Assembly: GCA_024663395.1 (NCBI GenBank)
Contig: JANFAH010000006.1
Location: 1,736,001-1,800,000, forward strand
DNA length: 64,000 bases
Direction of reading: 5' to 3'
DNA from: Pisolithus tinctorius
Taxonomy: Eukaryota > Basidiomycota > Agaricomycetes > Boletales > Pisolithaceae
The notes beneath the pieces are model-generated. The model did not search any database, was not told where the DNA came from, and saw only the letters and a program-made list of their open reading frames with translations. Of the stretch, positions 1-10,868 are shown piece by piece. A program made the translations under genes and the position numbers. The first letter of the stretch is position 1. Each line of letters starts with the position of its first letter.

Positions 1-1
1 T

Positions 2-410
2 GCACCGAAAGCCCACAAAGACGCATTGTTAAGCGCGGGCTACGAGGATGCCATCACCACCCTCATTTACACAGGACGTCCCCTACGTGTCCGCAGGACC
101 CCGTATATCGAAGACTGGTGAGCGCTGCGCCGGAGTGGTGTGCCCAGGCTCATTACTTTTTCATGTCAGGAATAACAATAGACAGAAAGAGATCCAGGAG
201 TTAACGTCGAGGGGGATTTTACCATGGGAACACGACATTCAGCAGCATCCAGAGAAGTCGATGGAGACTCGGCCGTGGCTGATTGGGCGAGTTGCAGCAC
301 TGATCAATGATGTCCCTCCGGCTGAACAGATCGTGAACGATATGGTGTCCGATGCTGCCAAGATTCTATTGCATGGCGCATCTCTTGTAACTGTTAAAGC
401 AAAGCTATAA
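2..410 (+). CDS. Nitronate monooxygenase (2-nitropropane dioxygenase)-like, 3' end
   Basis: This is the C-terminal part of a gene that starts before the window. Two exons are visible: 2-117 and 170-410, with a 52-nt GTGAGC..CAG intron at 118-169 that joins as ..YIEDW/NNNRQKE... The protein reads APKAHKDALLSAGYEDAI, then TGRPLRVRRTPYIEDW, and ends METRPWLIGRVAALI followed by an AEQIVNDMVSDAAKIL helix. This order (RPLRV..Y..W, RPWLIGRVA, I..EIV..MV..A) is typical of the end of fungal FMN-dependent nitronate monooxygenases, which oxidise alkyl nitronates. The FMN-binding barrel lies outside the window, so the assignment rests on the tail only. The stop is TAA at 408-410. Confidence 0.65.
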
Positions 411-958
411 TTAAGGGCTTTCCGATACTGCAACTCGTCATGGAGGTGTATTCCAAAGGCAGACTCTTTATCATAATTTTTCTATGTTCAACAAAGTTGT
501 GTCTGGGACGTGCCCAGGTGTATTTATCACTGCAACGGCTCAGTAGACTCGACATTTTCTTTACCATTGCTTCCATCGTCAGAGACTGAATGTGTTCATG
601 AATGGAATGGGCAGTTAGACAGTCACTCACCGCACAACCCGTTCCCACCCTTCCTCAATATGCCGACCGTCAAAGTGGCAGTTGGATATATCATCGAACA
701 GCATGTCATGAAGGAACTTCTGGCTGACATAGAGACACCATGGATAACAGATGATGAAGAGCTTTCCGAGTCGGACTCGGAGGGAGGAGAGGTCGTGACT
801 GTGAATCCCGTCATTAGAATGGTCAATATGTAGGCGAGACTTCTAACCAACGAGCAACGAGCTCGGACTCCTCGAATCTTATGTTTGTTCGCCTTACAAT
901 CTCTAATAGCACTCATGCTAATATCAATATCTTTTAGACTATCTCCTCGATGTCAACG
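411..958. other. Intergenic stretch with an unassigned short ORF
   Basis: Between the oxidoreductase and the inverted repeat there is an open frame at 510-833 (+). It contains an acidic, serine-rich stretch (DDEELSESDSEGGE). I recognise no domain, and no convincing intron pattern extends it. It may be an exon of an unknown gene or chance. Codon context does not decide between these. Confidence 0.3.
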
Positions 959-1072
959 CCGGTTTATGACGCTGCATCTGTAACATTAAACAAACAAAAA
1001 TAAAGTAGCCGATTGCGCGACTTTTGCAGCACTGCGCAACTTAAAAACAGTGACCCGCAATTTTTGCAGTCA
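959..1072. repeat. Left arm of ~110-bp inverted repeat
   Basis: Read on the minus strand, 1072 to 959 matches 8190-8300 on the plus strand with few differences. Both start TGACTGCAAAA and share GTTGCGCAGTGCTG and GTTACAGATGCAGCGTCAT. Within the arm, related short motifs recur in alternating orientation (GCGCAACTT, CGCAATTTTTGCAG, GCGCGACTTTTGCAGC). The arms bound an island of mostly broken genes. Similarity stops abruptly at both ends of the arm, as expected for a transposon end or for two copies of one terminal sequence. Confidence 0.75.
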
Positions 1073-1130
1073 CCCCTCCATTTTTTTTTTTTTTTTTCGA
1101 GTGGATCAATAAGACGTTTTTATCATAATA

Positions 1131-3195
1131 TGAAGATACCCATACTACAGCTCAGAGATCTGACTACCTCGAGTAGACCTGTGGCAGATGGAGGTACAAG
1201 TAGGACAAGGAAGAACGTGGGGGGCGTGTCCTCAGAGCCTTGCGTTAACTGCGTGGAGGACGCATTCTCTGCGCCGCGCTTCTCGTACACCTTCTGGAAA
1301 AGGCCTAGCGAAGCTTGTTGAGTCTCGCCGATCTTCTCCTTGATTTGCTCGGCAGTGACAGAAGCATCGCTGGGAGGCCTTTCGAGGCCAATTCACTAAG
1401 TTCGCCAGCGAGTTTCGACACCTTCTCCCTCTCGGCAGCATCAAGCTGTTCCTTGAACTCGTTCAGTGCTATCACAGGTGCGAATCAATGCAGGAAAGTG
1501 AAGCACCATGTAGTAAATACGTACCCTTCTCTGTGTCAACACAGACTGACTCGCCCTTGTTTGCTTCCTCGATGAGTTCCCAACGGGCCTTATCCACATC
1601 AGCATACTTCTCAGCGTCGGAGATCATGCGCTCAATGTCCTTGTCGCTCAGACCCGACAAAGACGCGATCGTCATAGACTGGTCCTTGTTGGTTGCCTTA
1701 TCCTTGGCGGTGACGTGGACGATATCATCTACAAGGGATGAGGAAATTATCTGAAGACCTGTATAAGAGACATACCAGCATCGATGTCGAAAGTGATCTC
1801 AATTTGAGAGACGCCCTTCGGGGCCAGAATACCGACGAGATTGAAGTTGTCAAGGAGTTTGTTGTCCCTGACGAGTTCACGTTCACTCTGGAAAATCTTG
1901 ACCTCGATGGCGGTCTGGCCATTGGCAGCGGTAGAGAAAACTTGCGACTTCTTCGTTGGGATGGTCGTACTGCAGTTGATGAGTTTTGTCATGATACCAT
2001 CGAGAGTCTCAATGCCGAGGGAGAGTGGGGTGACGTCGAGAAGTAGAATATCGGTGACATTTCCGGCGAGAACACCACCCTGGATAGCAGCACTAATGGC
2101 AACGGCTTCATCGGGATTGACACCTTTACTCGGCTCACGACCGAAGATCGACTTCACGGACTCGCCGACCTTAGGCATGCGGGTCATACCACCAACGAGG
2201 AAGACTTCGTTCACCTCACTAGACTTGACTCCAGCATCGGACAATGCTTTCTTGCAGGGATCAACAGTACGTTGGATCAGAGGGCCGGTAAGGGTCTCAA
2301 ATTGAGTGCGGTTCAACTTCAAGTTGATGTACTTTGGACCGGTTGCGTCCGCGGTGATGAACGGCAAGTTAATTTCGGTCTGCGTCGTGGAGGATAATTC
2401 AATCTTGGCCTTTTCGGCGGCCTCACGAATGCGCTGAATGGCCATGCGGTCTTGATTGAGGTCAATGCTCGACTCTTTCTTGAATTCGTTGAGGATGTGG
2501 GTAACAAGAGCGATGTCAAAGTCCTCACCACCAAAGTGGGTGTCTCCATTGGTGGACTTGACCTCGAAGACTCCTTTGTGCATCTCCAGAATGGAGATAT
2601 CAAAAGTACCACCACCGAGATCGTACGCGGCAATCACTGATGATTCGGTACGATCAAGGCCATATGCCAGTGCCGCGGCCGCCGGCTCGTTGATGACTCG
2701 AAGAACCTCAAGGCCAGCGATTTGACCAGCGTCCTTGGTGGCCTGCCGTTGCGCATCGTTAAAGTATGCGGGGACTGTAATGACCGCATGGCTAATAATA
2801 GTAGTCAACACTGGGGGACTCCTAACTAGTATACGCGCAACTTACTTGACTTTCTTGTTGAGATACTGCCCAGCGGTCTCACGCATCTTGGTAAGTACCA
2901 TGGACGATAACTCCTCAGCACTCTAGAAAGTATATTAGTTCTCTTACTGATCCAGAGGGGTGGGAAGGCATACGAATTGTTGTCTCTCACCACTGACGTC
3001 AACCTCGACAGCTGGTCGAGCATCTGGCTTCTCGACCATCTTGAACGCCCTGCAGATGATATAAGATGCTTTCCTATTTAACAATTGTTGCATGTACTAA
3101 CCTGTGCTTCATGTCCTCCTGGACCTCCACGTCCTTGAACTTGTGGCCGATCAAGTGCTTAAATGCGAAGACAGTTTTGGTGGCGAGTGGACCAA
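1131..3195 (-). pseudogene. SSC1: Mitochondrial Hsp70 (SSC1/DnaK type), 5'-truncated and frameshifted
   Basis: Clear mitochondrial-type Hsp70: [52 protein letters not shown] and [12 protein letters not shown] in order, then DKATNKDQSMTIAS. Introns are at 2845-2792, 2973-2923, 1775-1729 and 1524-1469, plus one after ..EDMKHR near 3100; all have GT..AG and join in frame. Two defects are visible. Homology begins only at about 3190 (KTVFAFKHLIGHK), so the first ~80 codons, including the IDLGTTNS phosphate-binding loop, are absent. Near 1375 a single-base shift separates ..ELASKG from DASVTAEQIKEK; without it the frame stops at 1319. A 19-nt poly-T run (1079-1097; poly-A in the sense strand) lies about 35 nt past the shifted frame's stop. 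It could not make a working chaperone as it stands. Confidence 0.85.
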
Positions 3196-3579
3196 TGGGT
3201 GGAGTTTGGTGCGGTGAAGGGCAAGAGCAGTGAATTTCTGTATCTTGGTCTTCAAGCCGGACGAGGATGGGGGCAACTCCGGGCAAGCGAAAAAGCGGGT
3301 GATAAAATGAGTACGAAGAGGCATCAAATTGAAATATGTTCATGGCTGTAGTATTCATCTTGTCATGCGATGGGCTGTGTCGGTGGTGGTTTCGACGAAA
3401 ATATGATATGGGAATCTGATGTCGACCGCAGGTGCCCGCACTCGCACTGGTAGTTGGTACATAGCAAGTCGTGTTGCGGTATATCCGTCTTCCTCGGGCT
3501 CCTTGGCACTTGCATCGTCGGTAGTCTTGCATGGATTCACGACGACGAGGGCGGTGGAGCTGATTCTAGTGCAAGGTAA
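3196..3579. other. Gap between Hsp70 remnant and integrase
   Basis: No recognisable coding segment. Neither the Hsp70 N-terminus nor the usual N-terminal region of the neighbouring integrase is found here on either strand. This fits a rearrangement junction. Confidence 0.4.
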
Positions 3580-4834
3580 GTCCGCACCTGTGGGTGCGTG
3601 TATCGTGTCAAGAGGTCAAATGCGCTCTGGCACATCGACGGACACCACAAACTCATCCGATGGGGATTTGTGGTCCATGGAATTATTGATGGTTACTGTC
3701 GAACGGTGTGTCGCAGTGCTTACTGACATGTTTGATTGACCTTACGCTTTCAACAGATTACTGGTTTATGTGCCAGTACAGACAACCTCGCATCAACCGT
3801 TTTCAATGTATTCCTCAATGCACAGGCAGAGTATGGAATGCCATCACGTATGAGAGGTGATCGTGGTGGTGAAAATATCGATGTGGCTACATACATGGTA
3901 GCTGTCCGAGGTCCCAACCGTGGATCATTTATGTGGGGATCGTAAGTCACAACTACGCGCCAATGGCTGTCTTTTTGATGTCATGTACTACAGGTCTACC
4001 CGAAACTCGAGGATTGAACGTGTGTGGGTCGAAGTTGGAACTCAATTTGTACGCCGCTGGCGGGGATTTTTTTCTCGGTGCGAAAGACTTCACTGCCTTA
4101 ATCCTGGTGACAGCAGTCACCTGTGGCTCATTCAAAGGCTCTTTCTTTGGGAAATTAATGATGACTGTGAGGACTTCCAGTGCGAATGGAACCTTCATCC
4201 AATTAGCGGGCCAACAACCAATAATAAAAGTCCACAGGTATGTGAAGCATATCATTTTAAGGATGGGCCGCACTCAATTTTACTGACATATCCACAGGAT
4301 TTATGGCTTATCAGTAATGTCACGCTAGGAGAATACTACGACGAATACGAGGGGATCCATCCCCTCACTATTGAGCGATATTATGGCATTCACGGCCATG
4401 TACGGGTTCAGCGGAATGGCCAAACGGGTGCGGGCCATTGCCCTGACAAGGAGCCAGAGGCTGATGACGAAGAAATTGCCACAAACGAACATAATGGTAT
4501 TCTGAGAAGGGTTGGAGCTGACCTCCAGGAGCAAGTGCGCCATGAAGCAGTGGAAGTTCCCGGCAAAGGATCGCCTTTCGCATGTGTCAAAGACGAGGCA
4601 GAATTTTGGTCAGTGCTTGACCGTGTTGTCATTGAAGATATCACACCAGCAGGGTATGGAGATGATCATGGGACAGAAGGTGATGAATCAACAGAGGAGC
4701 ACATTGCAATTGGTCGGCAGGGAACACGGTTTGTTACAGTATCATTAGCAGAGCCCATATGGGCAAGACGGGCAAAAACCTGGTGTCAGGCACTCGCCGT
4801 TCTAACTCTCTTCGATGCAGATGGTTATTTTTGA
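3580..4834 (+). pseudogene. DDE integrase-core protein (mushroom-type), N-terminus missing
   Basis: Four exons join in frame: 3580-3699, 3758-3941, an exon from about 3992 to 4239, and about 4300-4834. The reading frame gives NALWHIDGHHKLIRWG, then GYCRT/ITGLCASTDN, PSRMRGDRGGEN, GSFMWGS and NSRIERVWVEVG. These carry the three acidic residues of an integrase core: D in HIDGHH, D in GDRGGEN and E in RIERVW. The layout matches the integrase-core family widespread in agaricomycete genomes as multi-exon single genes. A stop lies directly upstream of 3580, and the usual N-terminal few hundred residues before NALWHIDGHHK were not found, so the copy looks 5'-truncated. The core motifs themselves are intact. 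It sits inside the inverted-repeat island and could be cargo or the relic of its mobility gene. Confidence 0.75.
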
Positions 4835-5031
4835 TCCCCCCCTAGTCATACATGCAATGTATTTACCATACATATGGTCATGGTCAATTCAGTGGCTGTC
4901 GAGTTGAGTACGAGCACAACACTACTGGCTTAGTCAACATTAGACAGACACGTCAGAACTCAGAGTCCTGCCTCGAGCTTCAGTCTTCACTCACTCCTTC
5001 TCTCGTTGCCGGTAGTTGGTCCAATCCCTCC

Positions 5032-6686
5032 ATGCCAGATGTCAACGAGCGGCTCTGCTGCTATTTCGATGAGAACGGAAAACAATGCAGTTGCAGGATG
5101 TTTACCGCACCTGCCAACAAGAATGCATGTTATCACTGTCATGAGTGCACGCATGGTTTCAGTAATCACCCGGAAGCACAGTTTAGCAACAAATCCCCGA
5201 AATTGACTATGGATGTAAAGGTAGAGCCTGCAACCGGCAACCGGCTTTTGGATGTGTTCCGTCAACGGAAGATGTCTCGCACCATGGAGTTGCCCAACTC
5301 CCTCCAGCATGTACGTGAAGAGGTCCTGAAAGGATTCCGTGCTGGTAGCAGTGGGACACAACGAGTTACATCAACTAACATTAAGGTGTGTTGGACCACT
5401 TCCTAAGCCAGTGTCCATACTCCAATATTGACAATCACAGAAACCTAACTCTACTGGGAAGCGGGTCCCATCTGGTAATCATGATGGGTCCCAGCAGGAT
5501 GTTTTAGTTGGAACGTGGTTACTACTGATCAATGCATTGGATGAGGTATGTGCTATTGAACTAGCTCCTAACAAGTATTAATCACAGATTTACAGGCAGG
5601 TGAATTGATCCAGACAAAACCACTGTCGAGAACAGAAATGTACACAGCAGAACATCAGCAGTGTGTGCACACTGGTGCCAATGCAGCTAAATTTGCATTC
5701 CGGCGGGACTGGACTCATGACGATGTCGACAAGTACCTCAGAGAACACGTTTTCCCGCGTCCGATGGAGTATGCACTTATGCACAAGAAGGGTAAAAGTA
5801 AGGCGAGCTGTTGTTGGAAACTCGCCTTCAAGGAGAAACAACGATTCGGACTCGCAGTGACTGAGGACCTTCCGACTGGCCAGGATCTATTCTACTATCG
5901 AGGACGGTTTAAATGTGGCACAGATTTGAGCATAATTATAGGTATGAGTTATGCCTTCCACCTGTTAAACTACTAATATATCAATACAGCATTGTGCAGT
6001 CATGTCCCAGAAGAGGAATATGCGTCTTGGGGTCCAAGGAAGCATCAGGAGAGTAGTGAATTCCAGCCAGCAAAGCTTCGAGAGAGTAGCGACTCCGTCC
6101 CTCCAGCAGCCTCGAGTGAAGACTCCGAAGACAAACGGACAATATTTGAATCCGTGATGCGGAAGCAAGGACGCAGTCAGCACCCTGGTACGATGACCAG
6201 AACCCTGTTCTAATCACAGCTGACCTCTGAATTTTCCCCTCTGTGCAGACCAACCAAAAGGGAAACGAGGCTGATATCAATCACCGGTAATCGAGATCGA
6301 GAGTTCAACTGACTCTACTCAGCCACCACCCAGCACCCAAGTTCCTCGCATCCGTGGTGGATCCATCAGGCCATCAACACGTAAGTCCCATTTCTTTGTT
6401 TTTGACATGTGCTCACACCGCAACAGTTTTTCTCCCATCAGGTGATAGCGACTTATTGGATGTGGCTGACCTCCCAACTCAATTGAAGGGTCTCTCGGTT
6501 TCTCCACCTCCACCCACATTCGTTGGCCGGGCGCCTCTCGCCACTGCGAATCGCTATGTCTCATTGCCCCCCAGATTTTTACAGGATCTTGATCCCTTTG
6601 GATCACTGGTCAACTCCCCCCTCTTACACCCACATGTAAACCCGTGGTCACCTGATTATTTCCTTGGTGCGGCTGACTACCTTTGA
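5032..6686 (+). CDS. Cys-rich hypothetical protein, probably damaged
   Basis: A multi-exon gene of unknown function. The chosen start ATG (5032) opens MPDVNERLCCYFDENGKQC, a small Cys/His cluster continuing CRMFTAP..CYHCHECTHG that looks zinc-binding. Further exons give KPNSTGKRV..., then from about 5596 AGELIQTKPLSRTEMYTAEH, FRRDWTHDDVDKYLREHVF and FGLAVTEDLPTG. An exon from 5991 carries a Ser/Glu-rich region. A later exon (about 6442-6686) ends GRAPLATANRYVSLPPRFL...GAADYL. Introns of 45-65 nt with good borders connect them. An in-frame TGA follows KGKRG near 6270 in the most natural splicing, so the copy may be a pseudogene or that exon is spliced differently. I recognise no enzyme motif. 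Confidence 0.5.
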
Positions 6687-6924
6687 TTTGGAGGTAACAT
6701 GCTATTGAGTATGAATGGTCATCCACTTACATCTAACCGTAATCCACATTCATGTCTATGGAATTTTGAGGTACCACCCACATTCGTTTAATCAGCATTC
6801 ATGTCGACGCAGTTACATCCTGTAATCACTTGTCCCCAGCATTAATATACCATTGATCTCGAGGCTTAGCCCTCTTCGCAAATATTGTTGTGGTTTGTTT
6901 ACTCCTGTCAGTGGAGCCAGCCAC

Positions 6925-8116
6925 ATGTCCTGCTCGTCGATGCAAGTCCAATCCCTCTGCAAAATGATGGATGACCAAACCCAAACCATGCCCATGCGAC
7001 GACATCACATGTTCTACTACGAAGACGGAACCCATGTCTTCCAGGTGAGTTACCTAGCATCGTAGTAACATCTATCAGGCTGTTTACAATACATCCAGGC
7101 TCAAAGTTCACTATTCAAAGTCCATAAGAGTGTTCTCTCCGACAAATCCATCGCCTTTAAGTCTATGTTTGCTGCACAAGACAGTACCGGACTTCCCCAA
7201 ACTGATGGACACAGCGACGAAAAACCAATTATTGTGCCTGATCAGGTCTCCGACCTAGGATTTGAACTGTTTCTGTCTGTGTGCTACAACAAGTAGGTCG
7301 ATCCATATGCTGCCATTGAAAATATGCTATATATTGATGTTGTTATTTCAGATGGCGCCCAGATACTTCACAGGCATCTGAAACCACCCTTCTTCAGCTC
7401 CTTGAGCTTAGTCGCATGTATGAGTCCAAGGACGTCCGTGAACATGCCATCAAGCAACTCGCCTCTCGCCGCTATACCATCAAACCCATCACACTGATCT
7501 CCATTGCCCTAAAATATCATATCAAGGACATCTTCTGTTACGCATTCAGACGGCTCATCCCAAAGCCTATAAACGAACTCAACCACGCCGATTATGAGCT
7601 TCTTACTGTCCCTGTATGGATGACGCTCCTCAGAGTCAAGGAGTGACTCGAACTCCACCGCCGTATTGTGGCGTGTGAGCCACCACCTATGGTGCATTCG
7701 CCATGTTGCCAGGACCACAAGAGGTGTGCTGATGACTGGCACCAAGTATGGTGGAATGGCATGGGCCGGTACTTGCTTGATGGTCGTAGTCCTCAGCCAT
7801 ACAACTCTGCGGTCAAGCAATTTGAAGGTCTTAGCTATGGTAAGGTGTGGTAGGCCACAGGGGGCCTTGCTAGATCGATAACTAAGGTAGAATAGTGCAA
7901 CATAGGGTAGTTACACCCTCAGGCACTTTAATTCGAAAAAAAAAAAAAGGTCTTAGCTATGGGAGTGTCGACCCCGAGTGTTGGAGAGTGATGCTCGCTC
8001 TTGTCAAGGAGGGGAAGGCATTTCAGCACGAAGATGATCTCATTTACCGCACAGCTCGGGGACTGGCAGAGTACTTGATCCACGAACCCTTCTTCGGCGA
8101 TGATATAGACATGTGA
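6925..8116 (+). pseudogene. BTB/POZ-type protein gene, interrupted
   Basis: The frame reads FYYEDGTHVFQ, SSLFKVHKSVLSDKSIAFKS, PIIVPDQVSDLGFELFLSVCYNK, then LLQLLELSRMYESKDVREHA and ISIALKYHIKDIFCYAFRRL. This is the BTB fold plus following helices of a large agaricomycete family. Introns lie at about 7045-7098 and 7295-7350. Two lesions break it. A TGA at 7644-7646 replaces a sense codon in RVKE/LELHRRIVACEPPP. A 108-bp poly-A insert at 7841-7948 splits GLSYG/SVDPECW. Downstream of the insert the frame resumes and ends FFGDDIDM at 8116. The family is thought to mediate protein-protein contacts; no substrate can be named. Confidence 0.8.
7841..7948 (+). mobile_element. Short poly-A retroposon with 14-bp target-site duplication
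   Basis: The 14-mer GGTCTTAGCTATGG at 7827-7840 is repeated exactly at 7949-7962. Between the copies lie 108 bp that end in 13 A residues (7936-7948). Removing the insert and one copy restores the BTB frame. Direct repeat plus 3' poly-A is the signature of LINE-type target-primed reverse transcription. The 95-bp body (starting TAAGGTGTGGTAGGCC) has no clear tRNA A/B boxes and I do not recognise its source RNA. Confidence 0.8.
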
Positions 8117-8189
8117 TCCTACAGTTGTACATCTAGTGTCGTGGCCATCCACCCAAAAAATCACAGGCCATATATATTTAAAGTATCGA

Positions 8190-8300
8190 TGACTGCAAAA
8201 GTTGCGGGTCACTGTCTTTAAGTTGCGCAGTGCTGTAAAAGTTGCGCAATCACCCGTTTTATTTTGTTTGTTAATGTTACAGATGCAGCGTCATACCGGT
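8190..8300. repeat. Right arm of ~110-bp inverted repeat
   Basis: Reverse-complementary to 959-1072. It starts TGACTGCAAAAGTTGCGGG and runs through GTTACAGATGCAGCGTCAT to about 8300. Differences from the left arm are scattered substitutions and small indels, so the pair is not brand new. Confidence 0.75.
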
Positions 8301-8501
8301 TACGATCCTTGCGACTTTTTTGTCCTCACGCGCTGGGCGTATGTTAAGACAGTTGAAGAAGTCAACCAGAAGTTGTCCGAATGCGAATCGGATTGGAACG
8401 CAAGACAGAGGTTCATGGAAGTATTTGGCAGAGGCATCCAACAAAGTCAAATGAAGTTTGCAACGCGGATATATCGGACGTTGGATGACATTGGCGTTTG
8501 A
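8283..8501 (+). CDS. Short hypothetical ORF overlapping the repeat arm
   Basis: An ATG inside the repeat arm opens MQRHTGYDPCDFFVLTRWAY and continues to VFGRGIQQSQMKFATRIYRT with a stop at about 8500. The left arm has the same ATG on the minus strand but its frame stops after a dozen codons, so the coding sequence is not shared. Function unknown; it may be a gene fragment. Confidence 0.3.
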   Translation: MQRHTGYDPCDFFVLTRWAYVKTVEEVNQKLSECESDWNARQRFMEVFGRGIQQSQMKFATRIYRTLDDIGV

Positions 8502-8993
8502 CCTTTACCAGGTTGGTCGCTGGCGGAATGGCACTACCAATATTAGTAGGTGCTACACTCCGAGCGCTGTCCTAGTTACTGGTCCTATTCTTTCTCCCCT
8601 CACATCAGTTCACTGTGAATAAGCTGGCGAATAAAATGTTGTGTCTATGCTCGAGGAGGAGCGAGTCGCTGAGGTCCACCTAGCGAACTAACAAACGTTA
8701 TTGAATGATAACACTCGCGCCTTAATCTGCATGTCCAGTCAACAACATCTGTAACCATAGGTATTCACCACATTGGAAATGATAATATGATTGGTATAGA
8801 AAATACAGACCTTTGAGTCATGCAATGCGATGTTCATTGAACCTGCTTGGCACCGTAGCCTGTGTGGTTGTCACGTGGCCGCGCATCAGGTGTTGATGCG
8901 TTTCAGACGCGCAGGTTCTTCACAGGGTTCTTCAGCCCTGAAGTGCTCGCGGATACCTGCACAAGATAACCGCACTTGAAAAGCGCCTCAACC
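8502..8993. other. Intergenic stretch
   Basis: No coding segment recognised. It precedes the HIRIP3-like gene and presumably holds that gene's promoter, but no TATA-like or other element stands out. Confidence 0.4.
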
Positions 8994-10868
8994 ATGGCAC
9001 CTGCGGTTCCCAGTACTGCCGAACTGGAGGAGGCGACCGTGGCAATACTTCGCAAAGCTTGTAAAAATGGCGTCTTGAGGTACGTCCCCGACCCAAATAC
9101 CCGGTGTAGAATAACTAAGCGCACTTGCACAACTAAAGCGACCTTACCGTGCGGATGGTCCGCCAACAGTTAGAGGAACAGTTCTCTCTAGATTTGGGCA
9201 CTCTTGACGCCAATGAATACAAGTCCACCATCAAGGCAGCTGTCCTCACAAATCTTGTATGGACGTTTCGTGCATCTAGCATTGCTCACTCATCTCCTAT
9301 CTTTAGGATGAAATACGGGCGTCAATGCCCACCGACCAGTCGCCGGAGCCAGTTTCCAAAAGGAAGTCTAATCACGCCGTGTCGCCCAGCAAGAAGAGAC
9401 GGTCAGATTGCAAGGAAGAGAAAGGGATCTCGAAGCGAATGCGCAAGCCTGTACGTGGGGATACGGATCTTATGATAGTCTTTTCTAATGCAGTCACAGA
9501 AGGTGGTTGAGTCGCCAACCGAGGAATCTGAAACAGATGCAAAGAACGAGCGGAAATCTCGTTCAGATCTCCCAAAGACAAACAAGTCAGAGAGAAAATT
9601 GAAGAATGTAGGTTCCTGTTTCGAATCACTGACTTATCTTTTGTCATGCGATATATCATGATTCAGCGGTCGAAGTCCAAAGTAGAAAATGAGAGTCAGC
9701 TCGAAAGCGGTAAATTCAAATCAAAGGTAAGCTTATATTCTGTATCTCTGCCGACTGCGTCAGGGGACACCGCGTTAAACATATGGTGGGTAGGCCGTAA
9801 TCGACACATCCGAAGATGAAAAGACGGAGGAGAAATTCACATCTCCACGCACGTCAAAGGATAATAAATTGGCGCGGGCAACGCCGACTAAACCGAAGAA
9901 CAAGCCACCCCCTGATGTTTGTACCAGTTCTGGTTCTTCTGCTAGGAGTTTCCAGAAAATTCTGATGAATGCTAAGGTAGTTTCTCGCGTGGAACTGGCG
10001 AGGAGTGAGGAGCCTGCTCCTTCCTCCTCTAGATTGGATGCCGTCAGTAGGCCACAGCCGTCGCCATCCAAGGCAAAGGCCGTGATGGACAATTGTGACG
10101 TGAGTGTCTTCACAATTCAAGGCAGGGCACACGATATATACAGAACAGGAGGGATCTGAACTATCTTCCGTCATCGATGAACCACCGAAGAAGCAGCGGA
10201 AGAAGCAAGGGGAGGTAGGTCCAACTATATTTACACTGTGGCCCCGTGTGAGCGAACAAGGATGCTGGGAAACAGTCGGACGTTCGAACGAGTAAACGCG
10301 GCAAGACATCGAAGGAGCCGCCGCCCAAAGACGAGGCAACGGTCAGTAAGTTAAAGGTACGCTCATCAACTTCGCAATCACGCAGCACAAACGTTGAGGG
10401 TAACCTGTATCAGGCCATTGTAGTTGCTTGCGGGATGAGGAAGGTGTGGAAGAAGGAATTCCAAGGACTGGATCGACCAAAACAGCAAATAAAACGGCTG
10501 CATGAAATATTGGCAGAACTTGGCATGACACCTCGCTACACTATGGAGAAGGCTAGGGATATCAAGAAGAAAAGAGAGTTTGAACAGGAGCTTCGTAGGT
10601 CCATTGCTATCGTGTGTAGTACCGTGGGCTCAGACGTAGGTCCAGAGGATGTAAAGGAGTTTGAGGAAGCCCAACGCAAACGAGACCGTAAGAAACGGGC
10701 TAGCGCCTCTGAGACTGATTCAGACGAACCCAGTAATTCGGACAGCGCTCCCGTCAAGAAAAAGGCAACTATTTCATTCCTCGTGTACTACAGAGTTCGC
10801 TGATTATGTCTAAGACTGCTAGGGCCAGTATAATGGCATTCCTTGAGGACCAAAGCGACGAAGAATGA
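8994..10868 (+). CDS. HIRIP3/CHZ-like histone chaperone with N-terminal DEK_C domain
   Basis: A gene of about eight exons. The start ATG (8994) lies in a good context (CAACCATGG). Exon 1 joins at 9080/9139 to give ILRKACKNGVL/SDLTVRMVRQQLEEQF..., the DEK C-terminal-like helical module (about residues 10-70). A long charged, Lys/Ser/Glu-rich linker follows, in several small exons. The C-terminal exon from about 10414 has AIVVACGMRKVWKKEFQGLD, then QQIKRLHEILAELGM and EKARDIKKKREFEQEL. This matches the conserved domain of HIRA-interacting protein 3 and fungal relatives, which bind histone H2A-H2B. The end ARASIMAFLEDQSDEE is the expected acidic tail. The last splice (about 10780-10830) is uncertain because no standard-length intron fits perfectly. 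Nuclear function is inferred from the family. Confidence 0.7.
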
